Positions 19,760 through 29,245 of a stretch of 64,000 bases of DNA are shown here, piece after piece (position 1 is the first letter of the stretch; each line of letters starts with the position of its first letter). Source of the DNA: Vibrio mexicanus (lineage in GTDB: Bacteria > Pseudomonadota > Gammaproteobacteria > Enterobacterales > Vibrionaceae); assembly GCF_001012815.1 (NCBI RefSeq), contig NZ_JYJP01000073.1, positions 18,570 to 82,569 on the forward strand. Reading direction: 5' to 3'. The notes beneath the pieces are model-generated. The model did no database searches. It was given only the letters and a program-made list of their open reading frames with translations, and had not been told where the DNA came from. The position numbers were made by a program, and so were the translations under genes.

Positions 19760-22298
19760 ATGCCAGGGAATACGCATATTACGCTTCGCACCGCCGTTAT
19801 TATTCCATTTGTAATCATTTTTATTTTTACAATTGGCGCCATCGTGGCTGTTCAAAAGAGCAGCTACGAGGAAATGGTGCAAGACATCAGTCAAAAGCAG
19901 CTCTCTTCTTTAACGGAAAACGTTAACCTCAAACTGCAAACCTTCCTCAATGAACCTTTTCAGGCCAGCTTAGCGCTGAGCCATAGCATCGGTTATCACA
20001 ACGTCTACACCAAAGGCGACACTGAAGTCATTCAGCAGTATCTACTCACGGCTTTCCAAGATCTCTATCCGACCATCTCACATATGGATGTGATTGGTTT
20101 TGGTGGCGAAGGGGCGGAATACACTGGGTTTAGAAAAGAAGCCAATGGCGGTTTTACCTTAATGATTCAAGACGATAGAACCGATCAAAAGTTGGTTATT
20201 TATCGTGGCAATCAAGTCAGTGACGACATTCGCTCAGTAATAGAAGCTACGATCCAAGAATCCGCCCATGGTACGCACCTGTGGCTAAATCTAAGAAACC
20301 AATGTGGTCATCGATTTATGCCAATGCCGATGAGCGCCAAGAGATTACTTTGTCTGCGTTAACACCAATGTTCCAGAACAATGAATTTACCGGCGTGATT
20401 GTGACTGATATTAAGATTAATACCTTCAACGCTTTCCTTAAGGAGCTTGAAACCAATACCAATGCCGCGGTGTACATCTTTGACCAAGAAGAACGTTTAG
20501 TGGCGCACCCAAGCAGAAGCAGTGTTGTCTCCTGGGGAACTCGAGATTCCAAAAAAGGGGAGCGTTTACTTGCGGTGGAGAGTGGCAACCCGATCATCCA
20601 AGCCAGTGCCAAATACGTTAAGACCCATCAAATATACCAAACTCAAGCCATCACGAAATTTGAGTCTGACATCAACGGAGAGCGCTACTTCAATTTCGTC
20701 ACCCCATACAAAGACCCACACGGGCTAACTTGGTATATCGGCGTGTCGATTTCAGAATCTGACTTACTGGGTAATCTGCCTGACGCTCAAAGAAACAGTT
20801 GGCTACTGGGTATCATTGTTAGTGTGGTCGGCCTCACCATAGCTTAGTTGCTTTTAACCGCATCACCACGCCAATCACATCAACAGCAGCGGCCGCCAAA
20901 CACCTCGCGCTGGGTAACTGGGACAACCCGATGCCTAAACCTGGGCACATCCATGAAACCAGTATGTTGGTGTATGCGTTTAATGAGATGGCGAATAATC
21001 TCAAAGCTTCATTCAAGGCACTGCGGACTCAGCTGGTTTATGATTCGTTGACGGGCTTGTATAGCCGAGAAGGCTTAATTGAAAGCTGCGAAAACCGCAG
21101 CAAACTTAATGGTTGCCTGTATTTGGTTGGGATCAACAAATTCCGTGATATCAACGACAGTGTTGGTCACTATCGCGCCGATAAGCTCTTGGTGATCATC
21201 TCTGAACGACTCAAAGCGCTGTTTGATGATCGCGCTATGATCGCTCGAATTGCAGGAGATGAGTTCGCTATCTACCTACCCGAAGATCAAGATGCAGAGA
21301 CCATCTCACTGAATACAACGCGCATTCTTCAGAGTTTTGGTTCGCCATTTTCAATGGGTGGAGACAACATTGCTATCAGCATTTCGGTGGGCATTGTTAC
21401 CGATATTGAAGAGAACAACATGACCGTCTGGCTGCGTAACGGCAGCATTGCACTGAGCAACGCGAAACGAGACCACACTCATATTAGCCATTACTCACCA
21501 GAAATGGCGGATGTGACGCTTAAGCGTACTCAGCTACAAGCTAAGATTCGCCAAGCCATCGACCTCAACGAGTTTGTGCCTTTCTATCAACCTATCGTTG
21601 AGTTAAAAACCGGCCGTATCGTCGGTGCTGAAGCCCTAGCTCGTTGGATTTCTCCAACCGATGGCTTGATCTCTCCACTTGAGTTTATTCCGATTGCTGA
21701 AGAAAGCGGATTGATTGGCGACATTGGCAAAGCCATATTGCAGCAGGCTTGCCAAGACACGGCGCAAGGCATTGCGGAAGGTAAATGGGGTGAAGACTTC
21801 AATCTTCATGTCAACTTGTCGGTTAACCAGCTATCGCAGCCTGACTTTATTCCAACACTCAAGCAGGTACTCAAAGAGACCAAGATCGAACCAAGCCGTC
21901 TAACCTTAGAGATCACCGAATCTAGGATCGTCGATAACGACCCTGTCATCGTGCATAACATGCAATCGATACGCGACCTTGGGGTCTATATCGCCATTGA
22001 TGATTTCGGAACGGGTTACAGCTCGCTAGCTTACCTGCATAAGCTGCCGTTCAACTGTTTGAAGATAGACAGAACCTTCGTCAATAAACTAGAAGCCGAC
22101 ACGCTAGACACGTCAATTGTCGCAGCCATCATCAATATGACGCAGAGCATGAACGTCAGCTTGGTCGCCGAAGGGGTCGAAACGACTTCTCAGTCTGACA
22201 TGCTGATTCAACTCGGCTGTCCACTCGGTCAAGGCTTCCTATATAGCCGCCCAGTTCCGTACGAAGAATGGCCAACAGATTTGGTTAACATGAATTAG
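19760..22298 (+). CDS. Membrane sensor GGDEF-EAL protein (frame breaks near 20275 and 20845)
   Basis: A predicted cyclic-di-GMP turnover protein of about 846 aa after repair. It has an N-terminal membrane helix (about residues 12-32), a large periplasmic dCache-like sensor, a second helix ending SVVGLTIA, a HAMP-like linker (RITTPITSTAAAAKHLALGNW), then GGDEF and EAL domains. The GGDEF signature reads AGDEF, a variant known to be active in some proteins. The EAL domain has EALARW, VNLSVNQ, LEITES, DDFGTGYSSL, KIDRTF and VAEGVET, so phosphodiesterase residues look complete. The two breaks are repaired by one G (ACGCACCT to ACGGCACCT) and one T. Confidence 0.88.
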
Positions 22299-22394
22299 AA
22301 ATCGGCGAATTTTGGCGTTTTTGAGCTGAATGGCTACTGACAGTGCATCATTGATTTCTATACTAGCGGCAAAACATCAATGGACGTACGCATA

Positions 22395-23396
22395 ATGATA
22401 ACGAAAACACTCCCTTTAACTGACCTGCACCGCCACCTAGATGGCAACATCCGTACTCAAACTATTCTCGATTTGGGTAAAAAGTTTGGCGTGGCGCTTC
22501 CTGCGTACGATATTGAATCTCTCACGCCACACGTACAGATTGTTGAAGCTGAGCCTTCATTAGTGGCCTTCCTGTCTAAACTGGATTGGGGTGTTGCGGT
22601 TCTTGGTGATCTGGACGCATGTCGCCGCGTGGCTTACGAAAACGTTGAAGATGCACTGAACGCTCAAATTGATTATGCAGAGCTGCGTTTCTCACCTTAC
22701 TACATGGCGATGAAGCACAACCTGCCAGTAGCCGGTGTTGTTGAAGCTGTCGTTGATGGCGTTCAAGCAGGCGTTCGTGACTTTGGTGTAAAAGCGAATC
22801 TTATCGGCATCATGAGCCGTACTTTCGGTACCGACGCTTGTCAGCAAGAGCTCGATGCTATCCTAAGCCAAAAAGATCACATGGTAGCCGTTGACCTAGC
22901 CGGTGACGAGCTTGGCCAACCGGGTGATCGTTTCGTGCAGCACTTCAAACAGGTTCGCGATGCTGGCCTAAACGTGACTGTACACGCGGGTGAAGCGGCC
23001 GGTGCCGAGAGCATGTGGCAAGCAATCCACGAGCTAGGCGCAACACGTATCGGCCACGGTGTGAAAGCTATCCACGATCCTAAATTAATGGATTACCTAG
23101 TAGAACACCGCATTGGTATTGAGTCTTGTCTAACATCTAACTTCCAAACAAGTACGGTTGATTCACTGTCTAACCACCCAATCAAGCAGTTCCTTGACCA
23201 CGGCGTGCTAGCGTGTCTAAACACAGACGACCCTGCGGTTGAAGGCATTGAGCTGCCTTACGAGTATGAAGTAGCCGCACCGCAAGCGGGTCTGTCGATT
23301 GAGCAAATTAAACAGGCGCAGATCAACGGCCTAGAGCTGGCTTTCCTTTCTGAGCAAGAGAAGCAAGCACTGCGCGAGATGGCAGCTAAACGCTAG
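22395..23396 (+). CDS. add: Adenosine deaminase
   Basis: Add converts adenosine and deoxyadenosine to inosine and deoxyinosine in purine salvage. I chose the ATG at 22395 (333 aa, beginning [17 protein letters not shown]), which agrees with other Vibrio Add proteins; an in-frame ATG at 22380 would add five residues. Zinc and catalytic residues are visible in [15 protein letters not shown] (zinc His and catalytic Glu), IGHGV and NTDDPAVEG. It is transcribed alone, with a terminator at 23437-23466. Confidence 0.96.
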   Translation: MITKTLPLTDLHRHLDGNIRTQTILDLGKKFGVALPAYDIESLTPHVQIVEAEPSLVAFLSKLDWGVAVLGDLDACRRVAYENVEDALNAQIDYAELRFSPYYMAMKHNLPVAGVVEAVVDGVQAGVRDFGVKANLIGIMSRTFGTDACQQELDAILSQKDHMVAVDLAGDELGQPGDRFVQHFKQVRDAGLNVTVHAGEAAGAESMWQAIHELGATRIGHGVKAIHDPKLMDYLVEHRIGIESCLTSNFQTSTVDSLSNHPIKQFLDHGVLACLNTDDPAVEGIELPYEYEVAAPQAGLSIEQIKQAQINGLELAFLSEQEKQALREMAAKR

Positions 23397-23436
23397 CGTT
23401 CGTTGCAAATAGCTTTAAGCGATACAAACAGATAGC

Positions 23437-23466
23437 AAAAACCGACACCCTGTGTCGGTTTTTTTG
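23437..23466 (+). terminator. Rho-independent terminator after add
   Basis: AAAACCGACAC and GTGTCGGTTTT form an 11-bp stem with a three-base loop and trailing T residues, about 40 bases after the add stop. Confidence 0.9.
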
Positions 23467-23531
23467 TTGGCGACAAGATGAAACGTTGCATATCCTTTAC
23501 TATATGCAACGTGATCAAGGATGCGACCACT

Positions 23532-24433
23532 ATGAGTTGGCTTAATTTCTTCCGCGCCTATCGCCACTGTGCTGACAAACAACACTCAATAACCCGCCTC
23601 TGCCTTTTAAGTAGAAGAAAGTGGGTCAGCAAAACAAAATGTTGGAGCATACTTTTTCTGCTCACTTTCTTCGCAAGCTCCTCTTGGGCCTGCACCCTCA
23701 CCATGCTTATCGCACGAGTGATAGAACACCTTTAATAGAGCAAGCACCCAGCAATCGAGGTCTGTATCAGACCCTCTACTCGCAAGCTGCCAGTGCCATT
23801 GGCTGTCAATTGGAGATTGTCCGAGGGCCAAAGAAAAGAATCTTGAAAATGCTTGAAGACGGGGAGGTCGATTTCTACCCTGGTTTTAATTTCAATCCAG
23901 AGCGGGCACGTTACACCTACTATATCGTTAATGGTTTGCCTGGTGGCGATGTCGGCATCTCTCGCAATGATTTTATAACCGTGACTCAATTGTCTGAGCT
24001 TGAAGGTCATACGGTCGTTCAAGCGCTGGGTTCGCCTAATTTTGTGCGAGATTTGGAGAATGTCACCATTTACGCCAAGCCTGAAATCACCATAGATCAA
24101 GCAGTAGCCGTGATACGTAAAAAGCGCGCGGATTTCTACATCTACAATCGTTCATCCATCGACTACTACTTTAAGCAGCACCAACCCAATGATATGAAGA
24201 TTCACCCTAACTGCTGCGGAGAAATCGAACCACTCTACCTTGGGTTTTCTCGCCGTTCGCCCCACTTCAGCGAGACGATTAACCCTAACTACGATGCGAA
24301 CCAGCCTCTATCTGTCAGCAATTTTCCAACGGTGATAAACAGTCAATCCATCGCTTATCATTTCCAAAAGGCCTTGGCGGATATGGCAAGCAGCGGTGAA
24401 TCTGCGCAGATTTACCGCCACTATTTCCAATAG
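23532..24433 (+). CDS. Periplasmic solute-binding protein (SBP_bac_3-like), frame break near 23705
   Basis: The C-terminal 240 residues resemble amino-acid-type periplasmic binding proteins: GLYQTLYSQAASAIGCQLEIV, FYPGFNFNPERARY and TIDQAVAVIRKKRADFYIYN. A hydrophobic signal sequence ending FASSSWA lies in another frame just upstream; adding one G (ATGCT to ATGGCT) near 23705 joins WACTLTM to AYRTSDRTPLIEQ, so the protein is probably exported. The start is uncertain: the ATG at 23532 gives 300 aa but leaves a long N terminus before the signal. No permease or ATPase genes are nearby, so the ligand and role are unknown. It ends 15 bases before convergent lafU. Confidence 0.72.
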
Positions 24434-24448
24434 CTGATTCTCTGTGAT

Positions 24449-25411
24449 TTACCCGCTTACAGGTTGGTTGTATTGAGCTGCTGCTTGAGCTTCTTGCAGT
24501 GCGCTGCCTTGCGAGCGACCAAACAAAGCATTGAGCATGTCTTCGCTCTGCGCAGTCAGCACCAATATCTCAATACGACGATTCACTGCGCTGGTTGGAT
24601 TTTGCTCATCAAGCAGCATGTTGTCGGCCATGGCCGTCACTTGTGATACACGCTGCTTTGGCATGCCACCAAATTCCAGTACCTCTCGTGCACGCTGGGC
24701 TCGGTCTCCAGACAGGGTCCAGTTACTGTTAGTCGAACGTTGATTAAACGCGGTTGCATCGGCATGGCCCGAGATCATGAGCGAGTTTTCGACCGTGGTA
24801 AAGATTGGGCTAACGCCAATAGTAAATCTTCAAAGTAATGCGTCAGCATCGAACCACCACGCTGAAACATCGGCTTTTGCTCATCATCATTGACCAAAAC
24901 GCGTAAGCCTTGCGGTACAATCTCAACCTGAACATGTTCACTCACCGACAGGTGCTTGCTGTATTCATTAATGAAATCCCCCAGCACCACCATCTCTTCT
25001 TGCTATCGTAACGGCCAGCAATCAAAGACAGACTCTCGGTGCCTGTACCGCCATAGTTATTGCCATCACCGTCTTTGACGTTAATGGTCAAACTGTTGCC
25101 CAAATCGGTAGGGTTGCTTGGGCGAGCACTTAATTGATCCGGTAGTGCACTACCCCAAAATCAATCGGAAATGGGCTATTGTTCGAGAAGTTTTCGTCTA
25201 TTGCGATAATGTCTGGATTGCCCGCCAACTTACCGACAATACGTTTCTTTTCATCAGACGTGGTGACTTGAACCACCCACATCACCATAAAGAAGGCCAT
25301 CATTGCCAAGGTGAAGTCGGCAAAGGCGACTTTCCAAGCGCCTGTGGCTCGCCGGCCTTCCCCTCGACGGCGCGAACGACGAACAATGATATGTTGTTGG
25401 GCGTTACGCAT
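24449..25411 (-). CDS. lafU: Lateral flagellar stator protein LafU (MotB-like), three frame breaks
   Basis: LafU is the peptidoglycan-anchored stator subunit that pairs with LafT to drive the lateral flagellum with protons. The N terminus has the single membrane helix with FADFTLAMMAFFMVMWVV near residues 28-48, including the key Asp. The C-terminal OmpA-like domain shows ISGHADATAFN, LSGDRAQRAREVLE and NRRIEILVL. Single-base losses near 25153, 24996 and 24808 break the frame; one base at each restores a 321-aa protein. Its start codon overlaps the stop of lafT, so the pair is translationally coupled. It is the last gene of the fliD-led block. Confidence 0.92.
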
Positions 25412-26267
25412 TATTGAAATACTCGCTGTGTTACCCAGTTCTCCATTTCAGAGAAGGTAGGCTTAACGTCTAGTAGGATAAGTTTACGTCCAGCATCGAC
25501 CGCAACCAGTGAAGACTTACCCGAGGAATACGCGACTAAAATGGCTCTCACACACTCAAATGCGGAAATCTCACGCTTAATTTTCTTCTCCATCGCCGCA
25601 CTGATTGGGTCAAACACGCAGTAGCAAAAGAAGATGCCCAAGAAAGTCCCCACTAGTGCTGCCGCAACGCTAATGCCAATCTGCGCCATGTCGGCATCAA
25701 TATTGGTCATGGTGATCACGATACCCATGACCGCCGCTAGAATGCCGAATCCTGGCATCGCTTCCGCCATACGGTGCATACTGCGAGAAGGGGTCAACAT
25801 GTCATCTTCAATCGACAAGATCTCTTGCTCTAACATGCCTTCTAGTTCATGAGCTGAGATTTTTCCCATCGCCATCAAGCGGAAGTTATCACAGATGAAG
25901 ACCACCAACTCCGGGTGCTCCATGATCTCTGGGTAAGCGAGAAACAGGCTGCTTTGGTTCGGCTCTTCAATGTGCTCATCCAATGCGCGCATGCCGCCTG
26001 CTCTAACTTGCTCAAGTAGGTGGTGCATCAAAGACAGCAGCTCTTGATATAAGCGACGCTCGTCTTTCTTCACCATGATGCCTTTAGTTTGACGCCACAT
26101 TTCCACAATCACGTGATGCGGATTACCTAAGATTAATGCGCCAATCCCGCCCCTAAGATAATGATGAGCTCCGCTGGCTGCCACATGGTACCTAAGTACC
26201 CACCCGCGGCGACGTAGCCTCCAAATACACCGAAGACGATGATCGCTATTCCTATAATTTTTTGCAT
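25411..26267 (-). CDS. lafT: Lateral flagellar motor protein LafT (MotA-like), frame break near 26147
   Basis: LafT is the MotA-type proton-channel stator subunit. The ATG at 26267 begins MQKIIGIAIIVFGVFGGYVA and the frame is lost after ELIIILGA; one added G near 26147 restores GIGALILGNP and yields 285 aa, the MotA length. Four membrane helices are expected; visible ones include the N-terminal helix, AELIIILGAGIGALIL, GFGILAAVMGIVITMTN and ISVAAALVGTFLGIFF. The cytoplasmic loop has LVEQVRAGGM-type charged residues that contact FliG. The preceding gene fliA ends 11 bases upstream. Confidence 0.93.
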
Positions 26268-26277
26268 GATTGTTCCT

Positions 26278-27009
26278 CTATATCTGACGTTTGATCATCG
26301 TTTGCAAATTCTTCAATGCCAGCTTATGTAGCTGACACACTCGCGCCTCGGTTAACCCGACGACCATGGAAATTTCTTTTAAGCTCAGTTCTTTGAGGTA
26401 ATACAAGCTGAGAATGATCTGCTCGCGCTCAGGCACTTTAGTCAGTGCATAGCGAATCAAATCGTGGTCAATCACCTGCTGCACCCCATATTCCGCAGAT
26501 TCAAAGGGGTAAGCTTCGGTTCCTTGCTGCATCAAAGCATCCAAGCTTTGTAGCTCTTCTGCCTGACTGACATACAACAGTCGGTGGTATTCATCACTAG
26601 AGAGTTCAAGCTCGGCAAGAATTTCTCGCTCACTTGGTTCACGGGCCAGTTTCTTAGTCAGTACTTTAATTCTGTTCATCAAGTCATGAGCTTGTTGGCG
26701 CAACTGACGTGGTCTCCAATCTCTACGGCGCAGCTCATCTAAGATTGCGCCACGTACTCGACGAGAGGCAAACAGTGGAAAGTTTTCGTCCATCTCGCCA
26801 TAACGTCTTGCGGCTTCAAGTAGGCCGAGCAACCCCAGCTGCTCCATGTCGTCCAATCCAACTGTGCTCGTAGCATGAGGACGAAGTTGGTTCACTATAC
26901 GTTTCACAAGTGGCAGATACTTTCTCAGTACCTCACCTTCGTCCATTTGCGGCGGCTTGGCATCAACATTGAAATACTCTTGCTCTAAACAGAACTGACT
27001 CTCTAGCAT
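26278..27009 (-). CDS. fliA: Lateral flagellar sigma factor FliA (LafS, sigma-28 type)
   Basis: This sigma factor directs late lateral genes such as the flagellin lafA. The ATG at 27009 (243 aa, MLESQFCLEQEYF) follows TAGGAAAC. Sigma region 2 reads YLPLVKRIVNQLRPH and FASRRVRGAILDELRRRDWRPR; region 3 is PSEREILAELELSSDEYHRL; region 4 holds LTKVPEREQIILSLYYLKEL and the HTH LSLKEISMVVGLTEARVCQL. It is co-transcribed in the order fliK-fliL-fliA-lafT-lafU. Its probable anti-sigma partner FlgM is encoded at 44114-44410. Confidence 0.95.
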   Translation of the reverse strand: MLESQFCLEQEYFNVDAKPPQMDEGEVLRKYLPLVKRIVNQLRPHATSTVGLDDMEQLGLLGLLEAARRYGEMDENFPLFASRRVRGAILDELRRRDWRPRQLRQQAHDLMNRIKVLTKKLAREPSEREILAELELSSDEYHRLLYVSQAEELQSLDALMQQGTEAYPFESAEYGVQQVIDHDLIRYALTKVPEREQIILSLYYLKELSLKEISMVVGLTEARVCQLHKLALKNLQTMIKRQI

Positions 27010-27022
27010 GTTTCCTACCTTT

Positions 27023-27489
27023 TTATTGAAGGACCAACTTAGTGAACAGCACATCTTCTATGCTGTGTAAGTAACCGCTATGGGCGAGCGTGGTCGAAAG
27101 TTGAGACTTCACCTGGCGCTGCAACACCTCAATATCATTCGATGCTCGCACCTCTTCGTAGCTCATTTGGCTAAACATTTTCAAAAGCACGTTATTGACG
27201 ATAGGACGGAAAGCTTTTAGGTCTTCATGTGCGCGAACGTTGGCGGTTTTCAAATCCAACTCCAACAGCAAATAGTGCATGCGTTCATCGCCATTGAGTG
27301 AAATAACGAACTTATCCAATGACATGAAATGAACTTGCTTCTCAGGCTGTCCGCCCCCAAATAAGCTTCCACCTTCGGCAAGTTTGCTATCCATCAGGTA
27401 GTATGTGCCTACGGCAGTTCCGGCGATCAGCGCGGCTGATAAGACGCCAGCATTAAGATTTTTGCGCTTGAAAGATTAACGTTGATCAT
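27023..27489 (-). CDS. fliL: FliL-like basal-body protein (LafF), frame break near 27477
   Basis: FliL surrounds or supports the stators at the basal body, with one membrane helix and a periplasmic stomatin-like domain. The ATG at 27489 follows AAGGAAG but its frame fails within about 20 codons. Adding one A near 27477 joins MINV to SFKRKNLNAGVLSAAL, giving about 155 aa with a helix (AGVLSAALIAGTAVGTYYLM) and the FliL-type domain (FVISLNGDERMHYLLLELDL). The conserved end SIEDVLFTKLVLQ is present. It lies between fliK and fliA. Confidence 0.87.
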
Positions 27490-27499
27490 GACGTCTTCC

Positions 27500-28549
27500 T
27501 TAGATTAGTCGGGTAATTCGGTGGTCATCATGACCAGAAGATTTTAAGGTCGACTCCTGCCAATCTGACTGAGTCACTTCTTCTTGAGCAATCACCATGG
27601 CTTCAGACTCGGAGTGCGATTGATGATCGCTGACATCCACATCAACACTGGTTCCCGCGAGTTGCTTCGATTCAAGATCGAGACGCAGCCGTTCAGCCTG
27701 TTGCGTAATGGCCTCGCGCAAGGTGGGATCGCTAGCAAAAAGTTGCACGTGGACCTTGTTGTTCTCAACCTTTACCGCCAGCTCTAAACTGCCTAAATTC
27801 GGTGGGTCGAGACGAATACGCGCTTGTGAGATATCTTGATTCATCTGCATTTGAACGCGGTCTTTAAGTACCGCTAGCATTTGCTGCCCCCAAGCTTGCT
27901 TATTTTCATCCACTTTAACGGGCGCCCACTCTGTCATTGCTGTCGCTTGAGTATGAGATTGAACAGAAGGTTGAGCTGCACTAAACAGCTGGGTCGCATC
28001 TGGTGTGATTGTGAAGTTCGCCGCCTGACTCACTAAGTTTGATGTCATCAAGGTGTGAGGCTTTACGGGCTGAAGCAGCTCGGGGTTGTGATGCTCTGGA
28101 CGAGCGGGCACCAAGGCGTTGGAAATCAAACGCTCAACCGCTTGAGAGAAGTTCAAACTGTTTGAGTCGCCATTTACTGGCGCTAAACCATGCCTTGGCT
28201 GACCGAGTTGGACATCGACACTGTGCAGGCCATCAGCGCGGCGCATCATCGCTACCATCTGCTGCTGCACTTCACTGTCGAATTGGCTAACTACCGATAG
28301 AACACGAAACTGCCCTTCTGGCGGCAACTGAGCGAGCAGCGGTTGCTCGCTGTTAAACTGCCAGTTCTCTTGCTCCGCAAGACCTTTAAGTTGATCATAA
28401 AGGTCGAACCAATATTGACCTTCACTATTGGCTTGAGCATCGGACAGACCGAGCAACTCCTCAAATGAAATTGCCGAGTGTTGTGAGTCTACATGTCCAG
28501 GTTGGCCATTCGATGATGGCAGATGAGGTAATGTCCCTATCACGCTCAT
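27500..28549 (-). CDS. fliK: Flagellar hook-length control protein FliK (LafE)
   Basis: FliK is the secreted ruler that fixes hook length and switches export specificity through FlhB. The 349-aa protein has a variable Gln-rich N-terminal half and a conserved C-terminal Flg_hook domain at about residues 220-315, including ISQARIRLDPPNLGSLELAV, HVQLFASDPTLREAI and LRLDLESKQLAG. The N-terminal part (LGLSDAQANSEGQYW) has no recognisable motif, as usual. Its start overlaps the fliT stop by 4 bases, which suggests translational coupling. Confidence 0.9.
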   Translation of the reverse strand: MSVIGTLPHLPSSNGQPGHVDSQHSAISFEELLGLSDAQANSEGQYWFDLYDQLKGLAEQENWQFNSEQPLLAQLPPEGQFRVLSVVSQFDSEVQQQMVAMMRRADGLHSVDVQLGQPRHGLAPVNGDSNSLNFSQAVERLISNALVPARPEHHNPELLQPVKPHTLMTSNLVSQAANFTITPDATQLFSAAQPSVQSHTQATAMTEWAPVKVDENKQAWGQQMLAVLKDRVQMQMNQDISQARIRLDPPNLGSLELAVKVENNKVHVQLFASDPTLREAITQQAERLRLDLESKQLAGTSVDVDVSDHQSHSESEAMVIAQEEVTQSDWQESTLKSSGHDDHRITRLI

Positions 28550-28851
28550 GCCACGCCCCTTTCTACTTGGGAGTAGCCTTCAATACCTTCGCGCTGATTT
28601 TGCAAACGCGCCAAGGTAATACCAATGCGTTTTTTCTCTTCATCACAGCGCTCAATCGCAACCTCATGATGACGACGTAGATTCACCAGATCGGCTTGTA
28701 GGCGATTGGCCAGTTCAGGCTGGCCATTTAAGGTATCTAGAACAGTGCGAATCTGTAGATCCAGCTTACGTAACTGCTGCCACTCTTTCTTAGCGCAGCA
28801 GTGATCGAGATGAATCACCATTTTCCTTAGCAAAGCACTACTTATTTCCAT
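28546..28851 (-). CDS. fliT: FliT-like flagellar chaperone (LafD)
   Basis: By position between fliS and fliK this is the LafD/FliT-type export chaperone, expected to bind the cap protein FliD. The ATG at 28851 (101 aa, MEISSALLRKMVIHLDHC) follows GGAG at the right distance. The sequence is short, all-helical and charged (KEWQQLRKLDLQIRTVLDTL, RRHHEVAIERCDEEKKR), as expected for FliT but with little sequence identity to lean on. It overlaps fliS by 14 bases and fliK by 4. Confidence 0.75.
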   Translation of the reverse strand: MEISSALLRKMVIHLDHCCAKKEWQQLRKLDLQIRTVLDTLNGQPELANRLQADLVNLRRHHEVAIERCDEEKKRIGITLARLQNQREGIEGYSQVERGVA

Positions 28852-29236
28852 GGACAGCTCCAAAGTTCTGCCAACCTTCTTGAATGTTGGTCATCACAGT
28901 GCGAACTTCCGATAACTTGTCCGCTTCGTTGTAAGTGCTCGCCTCAAACAGGCGCAAACTGCAAAAATCGTATAAGCGGTTCATCTGCTGTGCCATCTCG
29001 CCGCCACGTTCCATATCCAGCGCACTGTTGAGGCCACCAATGATGTCCAAACAACGGGCAATGGCTTCGCCTTTTTCCTTGAAACGATTCGCCTCCATAT
29101 GCGCTTCTGCTCGCGTTAAGGTATCGAGAAAGCCATCAATCAACATCAGTACTAACTGATACGGGCTAGCTGCCGCTGCTTGGGCTTCTACATCCACTTG
29201 TTGATAAGCATCAAAGCCAGATTCTTCGGTAAACAT
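28838..29236 (-). CDS. fliS: Flagellin export chaperone FliS (LafC)
   Basis: FliS binds newly made flagellin to prevent polymerisation and guide it to the export gate. The 132-aa helical-bundle protein has the family's central features: PYQLVLMLIDGFLDTLTRAE near residues 25-45, KGEAIARCLDIIGGLNSALD and YDFCSLRLFEASTYNEADKL. It follows fliD after 9 bases and overlaps fliT. Its likely client is the flagellin LafA encoded upstream at 31117-32012. Confidence 0.93.
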   Translation of the reverse strand: MFTEESGFDAYQQVDVEAQAAAASPYQLVLMLIDGFLDTLTRAEAHMEANRFKEKGEAIARCLDIIGGLNSALDMERGGEMAQQMNRLYDFCSLRLFEASTYNEADKLSEVRTVMTNIQEGWQNFGAVHGNK

Positions 29237-29245
29237 CCATACTCC

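Noticed and set aside
24449..25411. Programmed frameshifting or true pseudogenisation of lafU and other broken genes
   Set aside because: Three shifts in one gene at unrelated short runs, with no slippery heptamers, and the same kind of break in typA and flhA, argue for sequence error.
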